NCBI RefSeq assembly: GCF_003384935.1
Contig: NZ_QTTQ01000009.1
Span: 992,001-1,056,000 of the forward strand
Direction: 5' to 3'
DNA: 64,000 bases
From: Lutibacter oceani
GTDB lineage: Bacteria > Bacteroidota > Bacteroidia > Flavobacteriales > Flavobacteriaceae
Below, one piece after another: positions 25,687-33,466 of the stretch. The translations under genes and the position numbers were made by a program. Within the stretch, counting starts at the first letter, position 1; every line of letters begins with the position of its first letter. Under the pieces are notes generated by a model. It ran no database searches. It saw only the letters and a list, made by a program, of their open reading frames with translations, and was not told the origin of the DNA.

Positions 25687-26463
25687 TTATTTAGGACAAC
25701 TAATATATAACTTAGTTCCTATATTTTCTTCAGATTTTAAATCTATTTCCGCACCAATTAATTTTCCCCTGCTTTTTATATTTAATAAACCAATTCCGTT
25801 TTGTTTAGATGTATCATTTACATTAAAACCAATTCCGTTATCTTGAGCAGTAATTTCTAGGTGATTGTTGGCAAAATTTAATTGAATATTTAATTTTTCA
25901 GCTTTAGAATATTTTAAGGTATTATTACAAAACTCCTGTAAAATTCTAAACAAAATAATTTCTTTTTCATTACTTAAATCAAACGGTTCGTTAGTAATAT
26001 TTAAAGATGCTTCTAATACATTTAAACGATTAAACCGATTAACCTCTAACTGTAAAGAATCAATTAAACCTTTGTTTTTAATAGTTTCAGGATTTAATGA
26101 TTTTGCTAAACCGCGAAGTTCCTCTAAACTTTTACCAACAATTTGTCCGGTTTCCTGAATTTTAATTTGTTGCTCATTAGGTAAACTCATTTGCACAATG
26201 TTCAATTGCATTTTTGCAACAGAAAGTAATTGCCCAATATTGTCATGAATTTCCCAACTTATATTTTTTAATGCCTGCTCCTGAATTTCAATTCTAGATT
26301 TATTTATTTCCTCCTCAAATTTCTTTTGAATCTCCTTTTGTTTTAAAATGTAAGCAACTTTTTTCTTCTGAAAATACAATAAGAAAACTACTAAAGTAGC
26401 TGCTAATACAATTACAATAATTGTAACCGCTAAAACTAAAATTTGAATTTCCTTTTGATCCAT
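25687..26463 (-). CDS. Sensor histidine kinase (HisKA_3 / NarX-like, membrane-anchored)
   Basis: A 258-residue kinase. A single transmembrane helix (about residues 8-31) is followed by a short coiled coil (35-65), the HisKA_3 dimerisation domain with H-box NISWEIHDNIGQLL (H73), and a HATPase domain with N box FCNNTLKYSKA and G boxes DNGIGFNV and GIGLLNI. It has no sensory domain of its own; the two paralogous membrane proteins encoded immediately upstream may supply sensing. Only 3 bp separate it from the preceding gene. Confidence 0.94.
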   Translation of the reverse strand: MDQKEIQILVLAVTIIVIVLAATLVVFLLYFQKKKVAYILKQKEIQKKFEEEINKSRIEIQEQALKNISWEIHDNIGQLLSVAKMQLNIVQMSLPNEQQIKIQETGQIVGKSLEELRGLAKSLNPETIKNKGLIDSLQLEVNRFNRLNVLEASLNITNEPFDLSNEKEIILFRILQEFCNNTLKYSKAEKLNIQLNFANNHLEITAQDNGIGFNVNDTSKQNGIGLLNIKSRGKLIGAEIDLKSEENIGTKLYISCPK

Positions 26464-26466
26464 AAT

Positions 26467-27093
26467 TTATTTATTATACTCTTTTTTACTTATTATAAAT
26501 CCGATAGTAAAGAAACCGTACATAATTATATTTAAACCTAGTATAATATAATCAAATAAACCTCTATAATTAAAAAATTTTGCCATAATTTGAATTGGTA
26601 TAATTCCTATATAAAATAACAATGTACCTGTGCAAATCCAAAATAATAATAGTTTATTCATTTTTAAAATTAAATCACTTTTTAAAAGTTCAAAGAGTAA
26701 CATAATAATTCCAAGACTGTTAAATAGAAATGCAAACAGAAAAGAATATGTTTGAATCCTATTTATTGAATCTTGTATAACAAAAAAGTCATATAAAAAA
26801 AACAGTAAGAAAAGTGTAAAAAATACTTTTATATAAATAATGTTCTTTTTTATATAAAATTTAAATAAAAAAAAATAAAAAAAAACATTTACTAAAGCAT
26901 AAAAATTATAAATAAAGCTGGTTGATTGTTTTGGTATAGTACCTATATAAAAAGCAGCTGATTCTGTAAAGCAGGTATACCATAAAAAAAATAAAAAATA
27001 CTTTAGAAAGGTATGTTTATATTTTTTAAAAGTAACTGTACCAACAAATGCAGGTATAAATGTTAAAATTATAAATATATAAGATGATAGCAT
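26467..27093 (-). CDS. Seven-segment membrane protein, paralogue A of the two-component operon
   Basis: A 208-residue, almost wholly hydrophobic protein with seven predicted segments. It is clearly paralogous to the product of the next upstream gene: both share TSFIYNFY/TSFIYNLW, FELLKSDLILKMN/TELLKSEAVLGLN, RGLFDYIILGLNI/RGVWDVIILSLNL and the C-terminal SKKEYNK/SKKEFNK. I recognise no named family. Location directly before the kinase suggests a membrane sensor or accessory, by inference. Codon use is extremely AT-rich. Confidence 0.75.
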   Translation of the reverse strand: MLSSYIFIILTFIPAFVGTVTFKKYKHTFLKYFLFFLWYTCFTESAAFYIGTIPKQSTSFIYNFYALVNVFFYFFLFKFYIKKNIIYIKVFFTLFLLFFLYDFFVIQDSINRIQTYSFLFAFLFNSLGIIMLLFELLKSDLILKMNKLLLFWICTGTLLFYIGIIPIQIMAKFFNYRGLFDYIILGLNIIMYGFFTIGFIISKKEYNK

Positions 27094-27128
27094 AAAATTA
27101 ATATTTTGATTTACTTTTGATTCATAAT

Positions 27129-27767
27129 TTATTTATTAAACTCTTTTTTACTTGCTATAAAACCAGTAATAAAAAAGCTTGCCATTATTAAATTTAAACT
27201 TAGTATAATAACATCCCATACGCCACGATATTCAATAATTCTTGCAATTACAAAAATTGGAATCATTCCAATATTAAAAAAAAGAACTCCTAAACTTATC
27301 CAAAAATAGATGGAAGTATTTAAACCTAGTACTGCTTCACTTTTTAATAATTCGGTAAAATAAAGCATAACAACTATTACAATAAAAGTACTCCCAATTA
27401 TAACATTGGCATTTAAACCTATTTCAATAAAATTATTATAAAACGTAATATCTATAATTGATATAATGCTATAAATAACTATTATGGTTTTTATAATATT
27501 TCTTTTAAAGGTGTTTTTAATTAAACTTAAAAAGAAAAAGAAATAAAAATAACTATTTAAAAAATTCCATAAATTATAAATAAAAGAAGTATTTTTTCGA
27601 TAAACTACACCAATAAAATAACCCATTATTTCAGTAACTAAAGAATAAACCAAAAAGGTTAAAAATAGTTTTAAATAAAAATTATTTTTAACCTTTTTAA
27701 AATTTAAAATACCAAAAAGAATGATAATTATATAAATTAATGGGTATATAAATTCAATATATTTCAA
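27129..27767 (-). CDS. Seven-segment membrane protein, paralogue B of the two-component operon
   Basis: A 212-residue protein with seven hydrophobic segments, the tandem paralogue of the downstream gene (see shared motifs there, identity about one third by eye). It begins inside the last codons of the upstream hypothetical gene (4-bp ATGA overlap) and ends 35 bp before paralogue A. A tandem duplication retained in the operon suggests heteromeric membrane partners for the adjacent kinase. No enzymatic motif is visible. Confidence 0.75.
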   Translation of the reverse strand: MKYIEFIYPLIYIIIILFGILNFKKVKNNFYLKLFLTFLVYSLVTEIMGYFIGVVYRKNTSFIYNLWNFLNSYFYFFFFLSLIKNTFKRNIIKTIIVIYSIISIIDITFYNNFIEIGLNANVIIGSTFIVIVVMLYFTELLKSEAVLGLNTSIYFWISLGVLFFNIGMIPIFVIARIIEYRGVWDVIILSLNLIMASFFITGFIASKKEFNK

Positions 27768-28195
27768 ATCTCCTGTGGATATTCAGAAGAAGGGGGATCA
27801 CTTTGTTGACCAAAATTCAACCCATCAACATCACTAATATCCGTATTTACTCCAACCGCAACATCATCGTTTTGGTATGAACCAGGTACTAATCTTGTTG
27901 GAACAAAAAACACGGTACTAGTATTACTTTTTTCAGTTTCAACAGGTTTTTTACCATAAGCCCCAAAATAAACTCTTATACCATTTGCATCCGGTGCCTT
28001 ACTTTCTAAATAAGCTAGGTAATTCTTAATTTCTTCTAAAGAAAACCAGCTAGATAAAGCATCCTTTTTTTTAGGATTACCTGATTCTTCCTTTACTATT
28101 TTATTTAAATCTTTAGAACGAGTTTTAATAAATTCTTGATTCAACTTTTTTGCTTCTTCAGGTGTAATAAGTCCATTTGGTAATTTTAAACCCAT
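27764..28195 (-). CDS. Hypothetical soluble protein, first gene of the two-component operon
   Basis: A 143-residue hydrophilic protein without signal peptide or membrane segment. Recognisable stretches include LITPEEAKKLNQEFIKTRS, SSWFSLEEIKNYLAYLESK, GIRVYFGAYG and TVFFVPT, followed by an Asp/Ser/Gly-rich C-terminus. I recall similar flavobacterial proteins of unknown function but no named domain. It leads the operon (then two membrane proteins, kinase and regulator), so it may be the principal output or ligand partner. It is divergent from a small-ORF/RNA region. Confidence 0.72.
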   Translation of the reverse strand: MGLKLPNGLITPEEAKKLNQEFIKTRSKDLNKIVKEESGNPKKKDALSSWFSLEEIKNYLAYLESKAPDANGIRVYFGAYGKKPVETEKSNTSTVFFVPTRLVPGSYQNDDVAVGVNTDISDVDGLNFGQQSDPPSSEYPQEI

Positions 28196-28257
28196 ATTTT
28201 AATAATTTTATTTTAAAGTTTTAAAGTTAAGCAATTATTTTAATTGAACTAAAAAAT

Positions 28258-28275
28258 AAGGGGGTATTTCCCCTT
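28258..28275. promoter_or_regulatory. Palindrome in the divergent control region of the two-component operon
   Basis: AAGGGG-GTATTT-CCCCTT, a GC-rich dyad in an otherwise AT-only region, located 63 bp upstream of the operon start at 28195 and 51 bp upstream of the small ORF at 28326. Its position in a divergent intergenic region suits an operator for the NarL-type regulator encoded in the operon. A short hairpin terminator is less likely because only TTTT follows. Confidence 0.45.
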
Positions 28276-28325
28276 TTAAAAACAAACATCAAACACTACT
28301 TTTACATTAGTATTTAATCATCAAT

Positions 28326-28478
28326 ATGTTTAACAAAAAAACATTACCAAAACGATATTCAAAGTTAATTAAAGTAGTAATTTTTATTCTGTTTTTAATA
28401 TTAAATTTTTATTTTTTGAATAAAATAACAAGTAGCAGTAAAGCAGAACATAGTATTGAAGAAAATATAAGAAATTAA
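28326..28478 (+). CDS. Small single-pass membrane protein (50 aa)
   Basis: Short ORF MFNKKTLPKRYSKLIK... with a basic N-terminus, one hydrophobic helix (about residues 15-31) and a polar acidic tail ending HSIEENIRN. It resembles in plan the 52-residue ORF at 39999: basic start, one helix, Ser-rich linker, then an I-E/D-rich tail. No named family. A TACTTTTA -7-like box lies about 20 bp upstream. It could be a regulatory micropeptide linked to the adjacent two-component operon, but coding status rests only on ORF structure. Confidence 0.45.
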   Translation: MFNKKTLPKRYSKLIKVVIFILFLILNFYFLNKITSSSKAEHSIEENIRN

Positions 28479-28483
28479 AATAT

Positions 28484-28586
28484 ATGTATAGTCCCCAAAT
28501 TAACGCATTCTTTGATTTAATCAAAGGGTTCTTAAAATCATTTATTGGGCTGATTTTAAAGGTTGCTTTTTAGCAACCTTTTTTTT
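28484..28586 (+). ncRNA. Structured small transcript candidate with a 29-aa ORF
   Basis: Three consecutive stem-loops followed by a U tract: CTTTGAT-TTA-ATCAAAG (28510-28526), TTAAAATCA/TGATTTTAA (28532-28559) and AAGGTTGC/GCAACCTT (28559-28580) with T8. This is the architecture of a small RNA ending in an intrinsic terminator. The same stretch encodes a 29-residue amphipathic peptide (28484-28573, MYSPQINAFFDLIKGFLKSF...), whose stop lies in the terminator loop. Either an sRNA, a small hydrophobic peptide gene, or both. The terminator also shields gltX. Confidence 0.5.
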
Positions 28587-28619
28587 GTAATATAAATGGG
28601 TGTATTTATATTGTTAAAT

Positions 28620-28627
28620 TATCTTTG
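28620..28627 (+). promoter_or_regulatory. Putative -7 box of gltX
   Basis: TATCTTTG matches TAnnTTTG exactly, 20 bp upstream of the gltX ATG and downstream of the terminator at 28558-28586, so gltX has its own promoter. Confidence 0.6.
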
Positions 28628-28647
28628 CACTTTAAAACTGATTAATA

Positions 28648-30171
28648 ATGAACAATGTTAGAGTACGATTTGCCCCAAGCCCAACGGGACCATTACATAT
28701 TGGTGGAGTAAGAACTGCCCTTTTTAACTATTTATTTGCTAAAAAAAACAACGGTACTTTTATTTTACGAATTGAAGATACGGATCAAACCCGTTATGTT
28801 GCAAATGCTGAACAATATATAATTGATGCTTTAAACTGGTGTAATATTCCTTATGATGAAGGACCCAATAAAAATGAAAAATTTGGACCATATCGTCAAT
28901 CTGAACGTAAAGAATTGTATAAAAAATATGCAGAAGAATTAATTTCAAAAGGAAAAGCTTATTACGCTTTTGATACCGCTGAACAATTAGATTTTCATAG
29001 AAAAGATCACGAAGAAAAAGGAAAAACTTTTATTTACAACTGGCATAATAGAGCAAAACTTACAAATTCTATTTCACTTACAAAAGAAGAAGTTGATAAA
29101 CGTATTGCAAACGGTGATAAATATGTAGTTAGGTTTAAAATGTACGATCCTAATGAAGAAACTGAAACCATAGAATCTAACGATATAATTAGAGGTCATG
29201 TTTCTTTTAAAAAGGAAATTTTAGACGATAAAATTCTTTTTAAAAGCGACGGAATGCCAACCTATCATTTAGCTAATATAGTTGATGATCACTTAATGGA
29301 AATAAGCCATGTAATTCGTGGTGAAGAATGGTTACCTTCTCTTCCACTTCACATAGCATTATACCAAGCATTTGGTTGGCAAGCTCCAGAATTTGCTCAT
29401 TTACCATTAATACTTAAACCTGTTGGAAAAGGAAAATTAAGTAAGCGTGATGGTGATAAATTAGGGTTTCCTGTTTTTCCTTTGGAATATAAAAATTCCG
29501 TAACTAACGAAATTTCTAGCGGATACAAAGAAGAAGGGTATTTCCCGGAAACAGTAGTTAATTTTTTAGCACTATTAGGCTGGAATCCAGGAACTGAACA
29601 AGAATTATTTACATTAGAAGAATTAGTACAATCGTTCGATTTAAGTCGTGTAAATAAATCTGGAGCTCGTTTTGATCCAGACAAAACAAAGTGGTTTAAT
29701 CAACAGTATATGATGAAAAAATCAGATGCTGAATTGGCTGAATTATATACTCCTATTTTAACTAAAAAAGGAATATTAAAAGAAAGTTCTTTTATTGTAA
29801 AAGTAGTTTCTTTAATAAAAGAAAGAGCCACTTTTGTTTCAGATTTTTGGGATTTAAGCAACTTCTTTTTTGAAGCTCCAATTGAGTATGATTCAAAAGC
29901 ATCAAAGAAAAACTGGAAAGAAGATACTGCAGGTTTAATGAAAGAATTAATTTTAGTATTAGAAAAAATTGAAGATTTTAATTCTCAAAACATTGAAAAT
30001 AATGTAAAAGAATGGATTACTTCAAAAGAAATTGGTTTTGGAAAAATAATGCAGCCTTTTAGATTAAGTTTAGTGGGCGCAATGAAAGGTCCTCACCTAT
30101 TTGATATTGCTGAAATGATTGGAAAAGAGGAAACTATAATTAGAATTACTAAAGCAATAGAAACTTTATAA
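28648..30171 (+). CDS. gltX: Glutamate--tRNA ligase
   Basis: A 507-residue class I synthetase. The HIGH motif is in APSPTGPLHIGGVRTALFN and the KMSKS equivalent is GKLSKRDGDK near residue 262. The C-terminal helical anticodon-binding domain is complete. It is one of the few rightward genes left of the presumed origin. A discriminating or non-discriminating specificity cannot be told here. Confidence 0.98.
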   Translation: MNNVRVRFAPSPTGPLHIGGVRTALFNYLFAKKNNGTFILRIEDTDQTRYVANAEQYIIDALNWCNIPYDEGPNKNEKFGPYRQSERKELYKKYAEELISKGKAYYAFDTAEQLDFHRKDHEEKGKTFIYNWHNRAKLTNSISLTKEEVDKRIANGDKYVVRFKMYDPNEETETIESNDIIRGHVSFKKEILDDKILFKSDGMPTYHLANIVDDHLMEISHVIRGEEWLPSLPLHIALYQAFGWQAPEFAHLPLILKPVGKGKLSKRDGDKLGFPVFPLEYKNSVTNEISSGYKEEGYFPETVVNFLALLGWNPGTEQELFTLEELVQSFDLSRVNKSGARFDPDKTKWFNQQYMMKKSDAELAELYTPILTKKGILKESSFIVKVVSLIKERATFVSDFWDLSNFFFEAPIEYDSKASKKNWKEDTAGLMKELILVLEKIEDFNSQNIENNVKEWITSKEIGFGKIMQPFRLSLVGAMKGPHLFDIAEMIGKEETIIRITKAIETL

Positions 30172-30192
30172 ATTACATTAATAGTAGAATAA

Positions 30193-30338
30193 ATATAAAA
30201 AAGGCTGTTTTAAAGTAAAATTTTCATCAACCTGAATTTATTTTAGGTTCTGATAGTGATTGATTATCGGTAGAATGAGATTCTGAAATAAATTCAGAAT
30301 GACGGGTTTCAAAATTTTTATAACAGCCTTTTTTATAT
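30193..30338. terminator. Bidirectional terminator with palindromic repeats in its loop
   Basis: ATATAAAAAAGGCTGTT (30193-30209) pairs perfectly with AACAGCCTTTTTTATAT (30322-30338). The 112-nt interval contains two inverted copies of a flavobacterial-type palindrome: a degenerate CCTGAATTTATTTTAGG and GATTCTGAAATAAATTCAG with AATGACGG after it (30279-30305). The second arm covers the stop codon of the thioesterase gene. The whole may be a small non-autonomous mobile repeat that provides termination for gltX and the thioesterase gene. Confidence 0.75.
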
Positions 30339-30878
30339 TTCAATTTTTACATTGTAGTCTTTTAAAACATCTTTATATTTTTCAGCTTCAAAATTCTCTG
30401 CACTAAATTCAATTTTACGTTTATTTCGCATTTTAATATGTTTTATTGAACGTAAAAACCTTCGAATTCCATTTTTATCTGAAATTATTAAACCCGGTAC
30501 CTTTACTCCTTTTCCATTTTCATCTTTTGCAACCATTGAAAAATAGGATGAATTACAATGCTTAACTTCACCTGTTCTAATATTTTGAGATTCAACTCTT
30601 ATACCAACAACCATTGATGAGTTACCAACATAATTAACCTGCGCTCGCAACGTTAACAACTCTCCTACTTCAATAGAATTTAAAAAATCAACTCTATTTA
30701 CAGATGCTGTTACACAATATTCACCTGAAAATTTAGAAGCTGAAGCAAAAGCCGCTTTATCCATTAAAGATAAAATAAAACCTCCATGAATTTTTCCACT
30801 AAAGTTAGAATGTGACGGGAGCATTAATTCTGTTAAAATAATTTCCGAATCTTCTGGTTTTTTAAAAATTTGATCCAT
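30333..30878 (-). CDS. Acyl-CoA thioesterase (hotdog fold)
   Basis: A 181-residue protein with a YciA/acyl-CoA hydrolase-type hotdog domain (about residues 10-125): ELMLPSHSNFSGKIHGGFIL, with the catalytic Asp in LSLMDKAAFASASKF, and VEVGELLTLRAQVNYVGNSSMVVGI-like strands. The C-terminal 50 residues form a basic tail (RRFLRSIKHIKMRNKRK) absent from YciA. Probably hydrolyses acyl-CoAs in the cytoplasm. It lies 5 bp downstream of the next gene on the same strand. Confidence 0.88.
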   Translation of the reverse strand: MDQIFKKPEDSEIILTELMLPSHSNFSGKIHGGFILSLMDKAAFASASKFSGEYCVTASVNRVDFLNSIEVGELLTLRAQVNYVGNSSMVVGIRVESQNIRTGEVKHCNSSYFSMVAKDENGKGVKVPGLIISDKNGIRRFLRSIKHIKMRNKRKIEFSAENFEAEKYKDVLKDYNVKIEI

Positions 30879-30883
30879 AAATA

Positions 30884-31231
30884 CTATTCTGTTTTTTCAA
30901 CCTTAGTTATAAAATATTTGGTATCTCCCAACCAAGGAAAAGTTCCAAATCGTTCCTTATATGTTAACTTTACATTTTTTCCTTGAAAATCCTGAAGTAA
31001 TTTTATCACTTCTTTTTCTTTATTTTCAACTGAAAATGTAAAAATTTGAGCTTCAGAAACACCTTGGCTTATTTCACCTTCCCAAGTTTTAAATAGCACC
31101 CCTTTGTGGCTAAATTTAACCAACTCTCCTGCCCTATAACCTTCACTATAAGTTATAAAGTATATGGCAGAAAAATAAAGTACTAAACCTAAAGCTACAA
31201 TTCCAATGAAACTGAATAGAATTTTTTTCAT
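30884..31231 (-). CDS. Small membrane-anchored protein of unknown function
   Basis: A 115-residue protein with an N-terminal hydrophobic helix (residues 4-26) and a beta-rich extracytoplasmic domain: GYRAGELVKFSHKGVLFKTWEG, with the final KYFITKVEK. Homologues of this pattern in Flavobacteriia often carry the label 6-phosphogluconate dehydrogenase, which nothing here supports. Likely a periplasm-facing OB-like small domain. It is followed by the thioesterase gene after 5 bp. Confidence 0.72.
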   Translation of the reverse strand: MKKILFSFIGIVALGLVLYFSAIYFITYSEGYRAGELVKFSHKGVLFKTWEGEISQGVSEAQIFTFSVENKEKEVIKLLQDFQGKNVKLTYKERFGTFPWLGDTKYFITKVEKTE

Positions 31232-31288
31232 ATTTTTTGAATATTCCGTAAATATACTAAATATGAAATTTTAGATTTAATAAAAAAT

Positions 31289-33466
31289 TTAGGTTTTGTT
31301 AAGTTCATTTAAAATTCTCTCTGGAGTAATTGGCATACGATTTACCCTGGCTCCACAAGCATCAAAAACAGCATTTGCTATCGCACCACCAACACAAATA
31401 ATTGCTGGTTCACCACCACCTTCAGGTTTTGAATCCATTTTATCTCTAAAAATACAAGTTATTTCAGGAGTTTTTGAAAATTTAGTAATTTCATAATTCT
31501 TAAAATTTCTTGTTTTTAGATTTCCACCATTAAATTCTACCTCTTCAAACAAAGCATATCCCAAGCCCATAGTAATACCACCTTCTGTTTGAACAGTTGC
31601 TCCAAGTGGATTTACAACCTGACCCATATCCTGAGCGCAAACAACTCTAATTGGTTGAACTTCACCTGTATTTTTATTTACAAAAACTTCAGCAATTATT
31701 GCCACACAGGTTCCTGCATCTTCACCAAGAGCAATGCCATAACCATGACCTTCTTTTTTTGGTTTCTTCCATCCAAAATTTTCGGCAGCTAGTTTTAGTG
31801 TAGCTGTCATGTTTTTGTGGTTTAAATTATTTAATCTAAATTCTAGCGGATCAATTCCTATTTTATGAGCGGTAACATCAATATGAGATTCACGAGCAAA
31901 CGTTGTTGAATTATTTCCAGGTGCTCTCCAGGCACCCGTTCCAAATGGATGCACACTAACATTATTTAAACTATTTGTATGGCTATCTCCACGAACATTT
32001 TTTTCATTAAACATTCTGGTTCTATTATTTTCAATACCATAAAACAATGAAGTTCCCCTTGTTCCTGCACAATAAATATCAAAATCCCATAAGGTTAATT
32101 TTCCTTTATTATCAACACCTGAAGTTACATTCATAACAGCAGCAGGTCTAAATCTATCATACATAAACTCTTCCTTTCTACTCCAAACAAGTTGTACAGG
32201 TTTACCACATGATTTTGAAATTAACGCTGCTTCAATAGCTTGTTTGTTATATATTTTTCCACCAAAACCACCTCCGGTAAAAATTTGTTTTACTTGAACT
32301 TTTTCTGTTGAAGTATGCAAAGCATTTACTAATTGATCACGCAAACCAAAAGGGGTTTGTGTTGATGCCCAAATAATTAATTTATCACCTTCAAAATAAC
32401 AAGTTGCCGAATGGGTTTCCATGGGCGCATGCGCTTTATAACCATCATAATATTTACCATCAATAATCCTTATTGAAATTTGTTTTCCAATTAATAAATC
32501 ACCTGCTTCTTTAAAAACACTACTTTCAGTTATCTGATCTTCCAAATATTGAAATATAGAATCTGTATTAGAGGTTGCTTTTGGAGCATCCCAAATAACT
32601 TTTACTTTTTTAGCTGCTTTGTTTGCTGTTTCTAAACTAGTATGAACTACCGCAACTAAGTCGCCATCTTCAATTAATGCTACTCCTTCAAAATCTGATA
32701 ATGCTGAAGCATCAACTTTTAGTTTTTTAGCCCCATAAACTGTTGGGCGTACAACTGTAGCATACACCATTCCGGGTAATTTAATATCTCCGGAATATTG
32801 TGCTTTTCCAGTAACTTTTGCCAAAGCATCAGTACTAATTATTGGTGTTCCAATAATTTTAAAGTCTTTCGCTTTTTTAATTTCTGGCTTTTTAGTTAAA
32901 GTTTTAACTATTTTTTTTCCTTTTGTAATTTCAGCATATGTTATTTTTTTTGAAGGATTGTTTATATCAAAAATAACACCTTCCTTAATTGTAAGTTGGT
33001 CTTCATTTATGTGCAACTTTTCGGCAGCCAAGTTTAATAAAGTTTCACGCGCTTCTGCGGCGGCGGCCCTAATTACAGGGTCTGCAAAACGAGTAGTTAA
33101 AGAACCCCAGGTTCCAGCATCATAAGGACATAAATCTGTATCACCCATAATCATATCAACTGATGAAATAGGAACTTCCAGTTCTTCAGCTAAAACTTGT
33201 GCCAAGGATGTAATAATTCCTTGTCCCATTTCAATTTTACCAGTATAACAATTTACACGACCGTTTTCTTTAACTCTTAAATAAGCATTAAAATTTAATT
33301 CATCAACAGCCTCATTTTTTCCCCAGCCATCTAAAAGAGAAAGTTTTCCTATACAAAAAACAACAATAATTCCTCCTCCTAATTTTTTTAAAAATTCACG
33401 TCTGTCAAATTTAATCGGTTCATTTACATCACTAAAATATAATTGATCTATTTTATCTGGTTTCAT
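31289..33466 (-). CDS. Molybdopterin-binding large subunit of a two-subunit xanthine-oxidase-family hydroxylase
   Basis: A 725-residue IorB-like subunit. It starts with a twin-arginine-type signal (DRREFLKKLGGG at about residue 21, then a hydrophobic stretch), indicating export of the folded complex. Family motifs include GKIEMGQGIITSLAQVLAEEL, GGGFGGK (Moco-binding), WRAPGNNSTTFARESHID, and GGGEP near the C-terminus with the catalytic Glu. Substrate is unknown: relatives oxidise isoquinoline, nicotinate or aldehydes. It overlaps the [2Fe-2S] subunit gene by 4 bp; no FAD subunit is nearby. Confidence 0.93.
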   Translation of the reverse strand: MKPDKIDQLYFSDVNEPIKFDRREFLKKLGGGIIVVFCIGKLSLLDGWGKNEAVDELNFNAYLRVKENGRVNCYTGKIEMGQGIITSLAQVLAEELEVPISSVDMIMGDTDLCPYDAGTWGSLTTRFADPVIRAAAAEARETLLNLAAEKLHINEDQLTIKEGVIFDINNPSKKITYAEITKGKKIVKTLTKKPEIKKAKDFKIIGTPIISTDALAKVTGKAQYSGDIKLPGMVYATVVRPTVYGAKKLKVDASALSDFEGVALIEDGDLVAVVHTSLETANKAAKKVKVIWDAPKATSNTDSIFQYLEDQITESSVFKEAGDLLIGKQISIRIIDGKYYDGYKAHAPMETHSATCYFEGDKLIIWASTQTPFGLRDQLVNALHTSTEKVQVKQIFTGGGFGGKIYNKQAIEAALISKSCGKPVQLVWSRKEEFMYDRFRPAAVMNVTSGVDNKGKLTLWDFDIYCAGTRGTSLFYGIENNRTRMFNEKNVRGDSHTNSLNNVSVHPFGTGAWRAPGNNSTTFARESHIDVTAHKIGIDPLEFRLNNLNHKNMTATLKLAAENFGWKKPKKEGHGYGIALGEDAGTCVAIIAEVFVNKNTGEVQPIRVVCAQDMGQVVNPLGATVQTEGGITMGLGYALFEEVEFNGGNLKTRNFKNYEITKFSKTPEITCIFRDKMDSKPEGGGEPAIICVGGAIANAVFDACGARVNRMPITPERILNELNKT

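Noticed and set aside
28258-28275. GGGG-GTATTT-CCCC hairpin as a terminator
   Set aside because: Followed by only four Ts and located in a divergent promoter region where no transcript is expected to end; an operator fits better.
30884-31231. 6-phosphogluconate dehydrogenase label for the 115-aa membrane protein
   Set aside because: No Rossmann motif, far too short, and has a signal-anchor. The label, common in databases for look-alikes, is not supported by the sequence.
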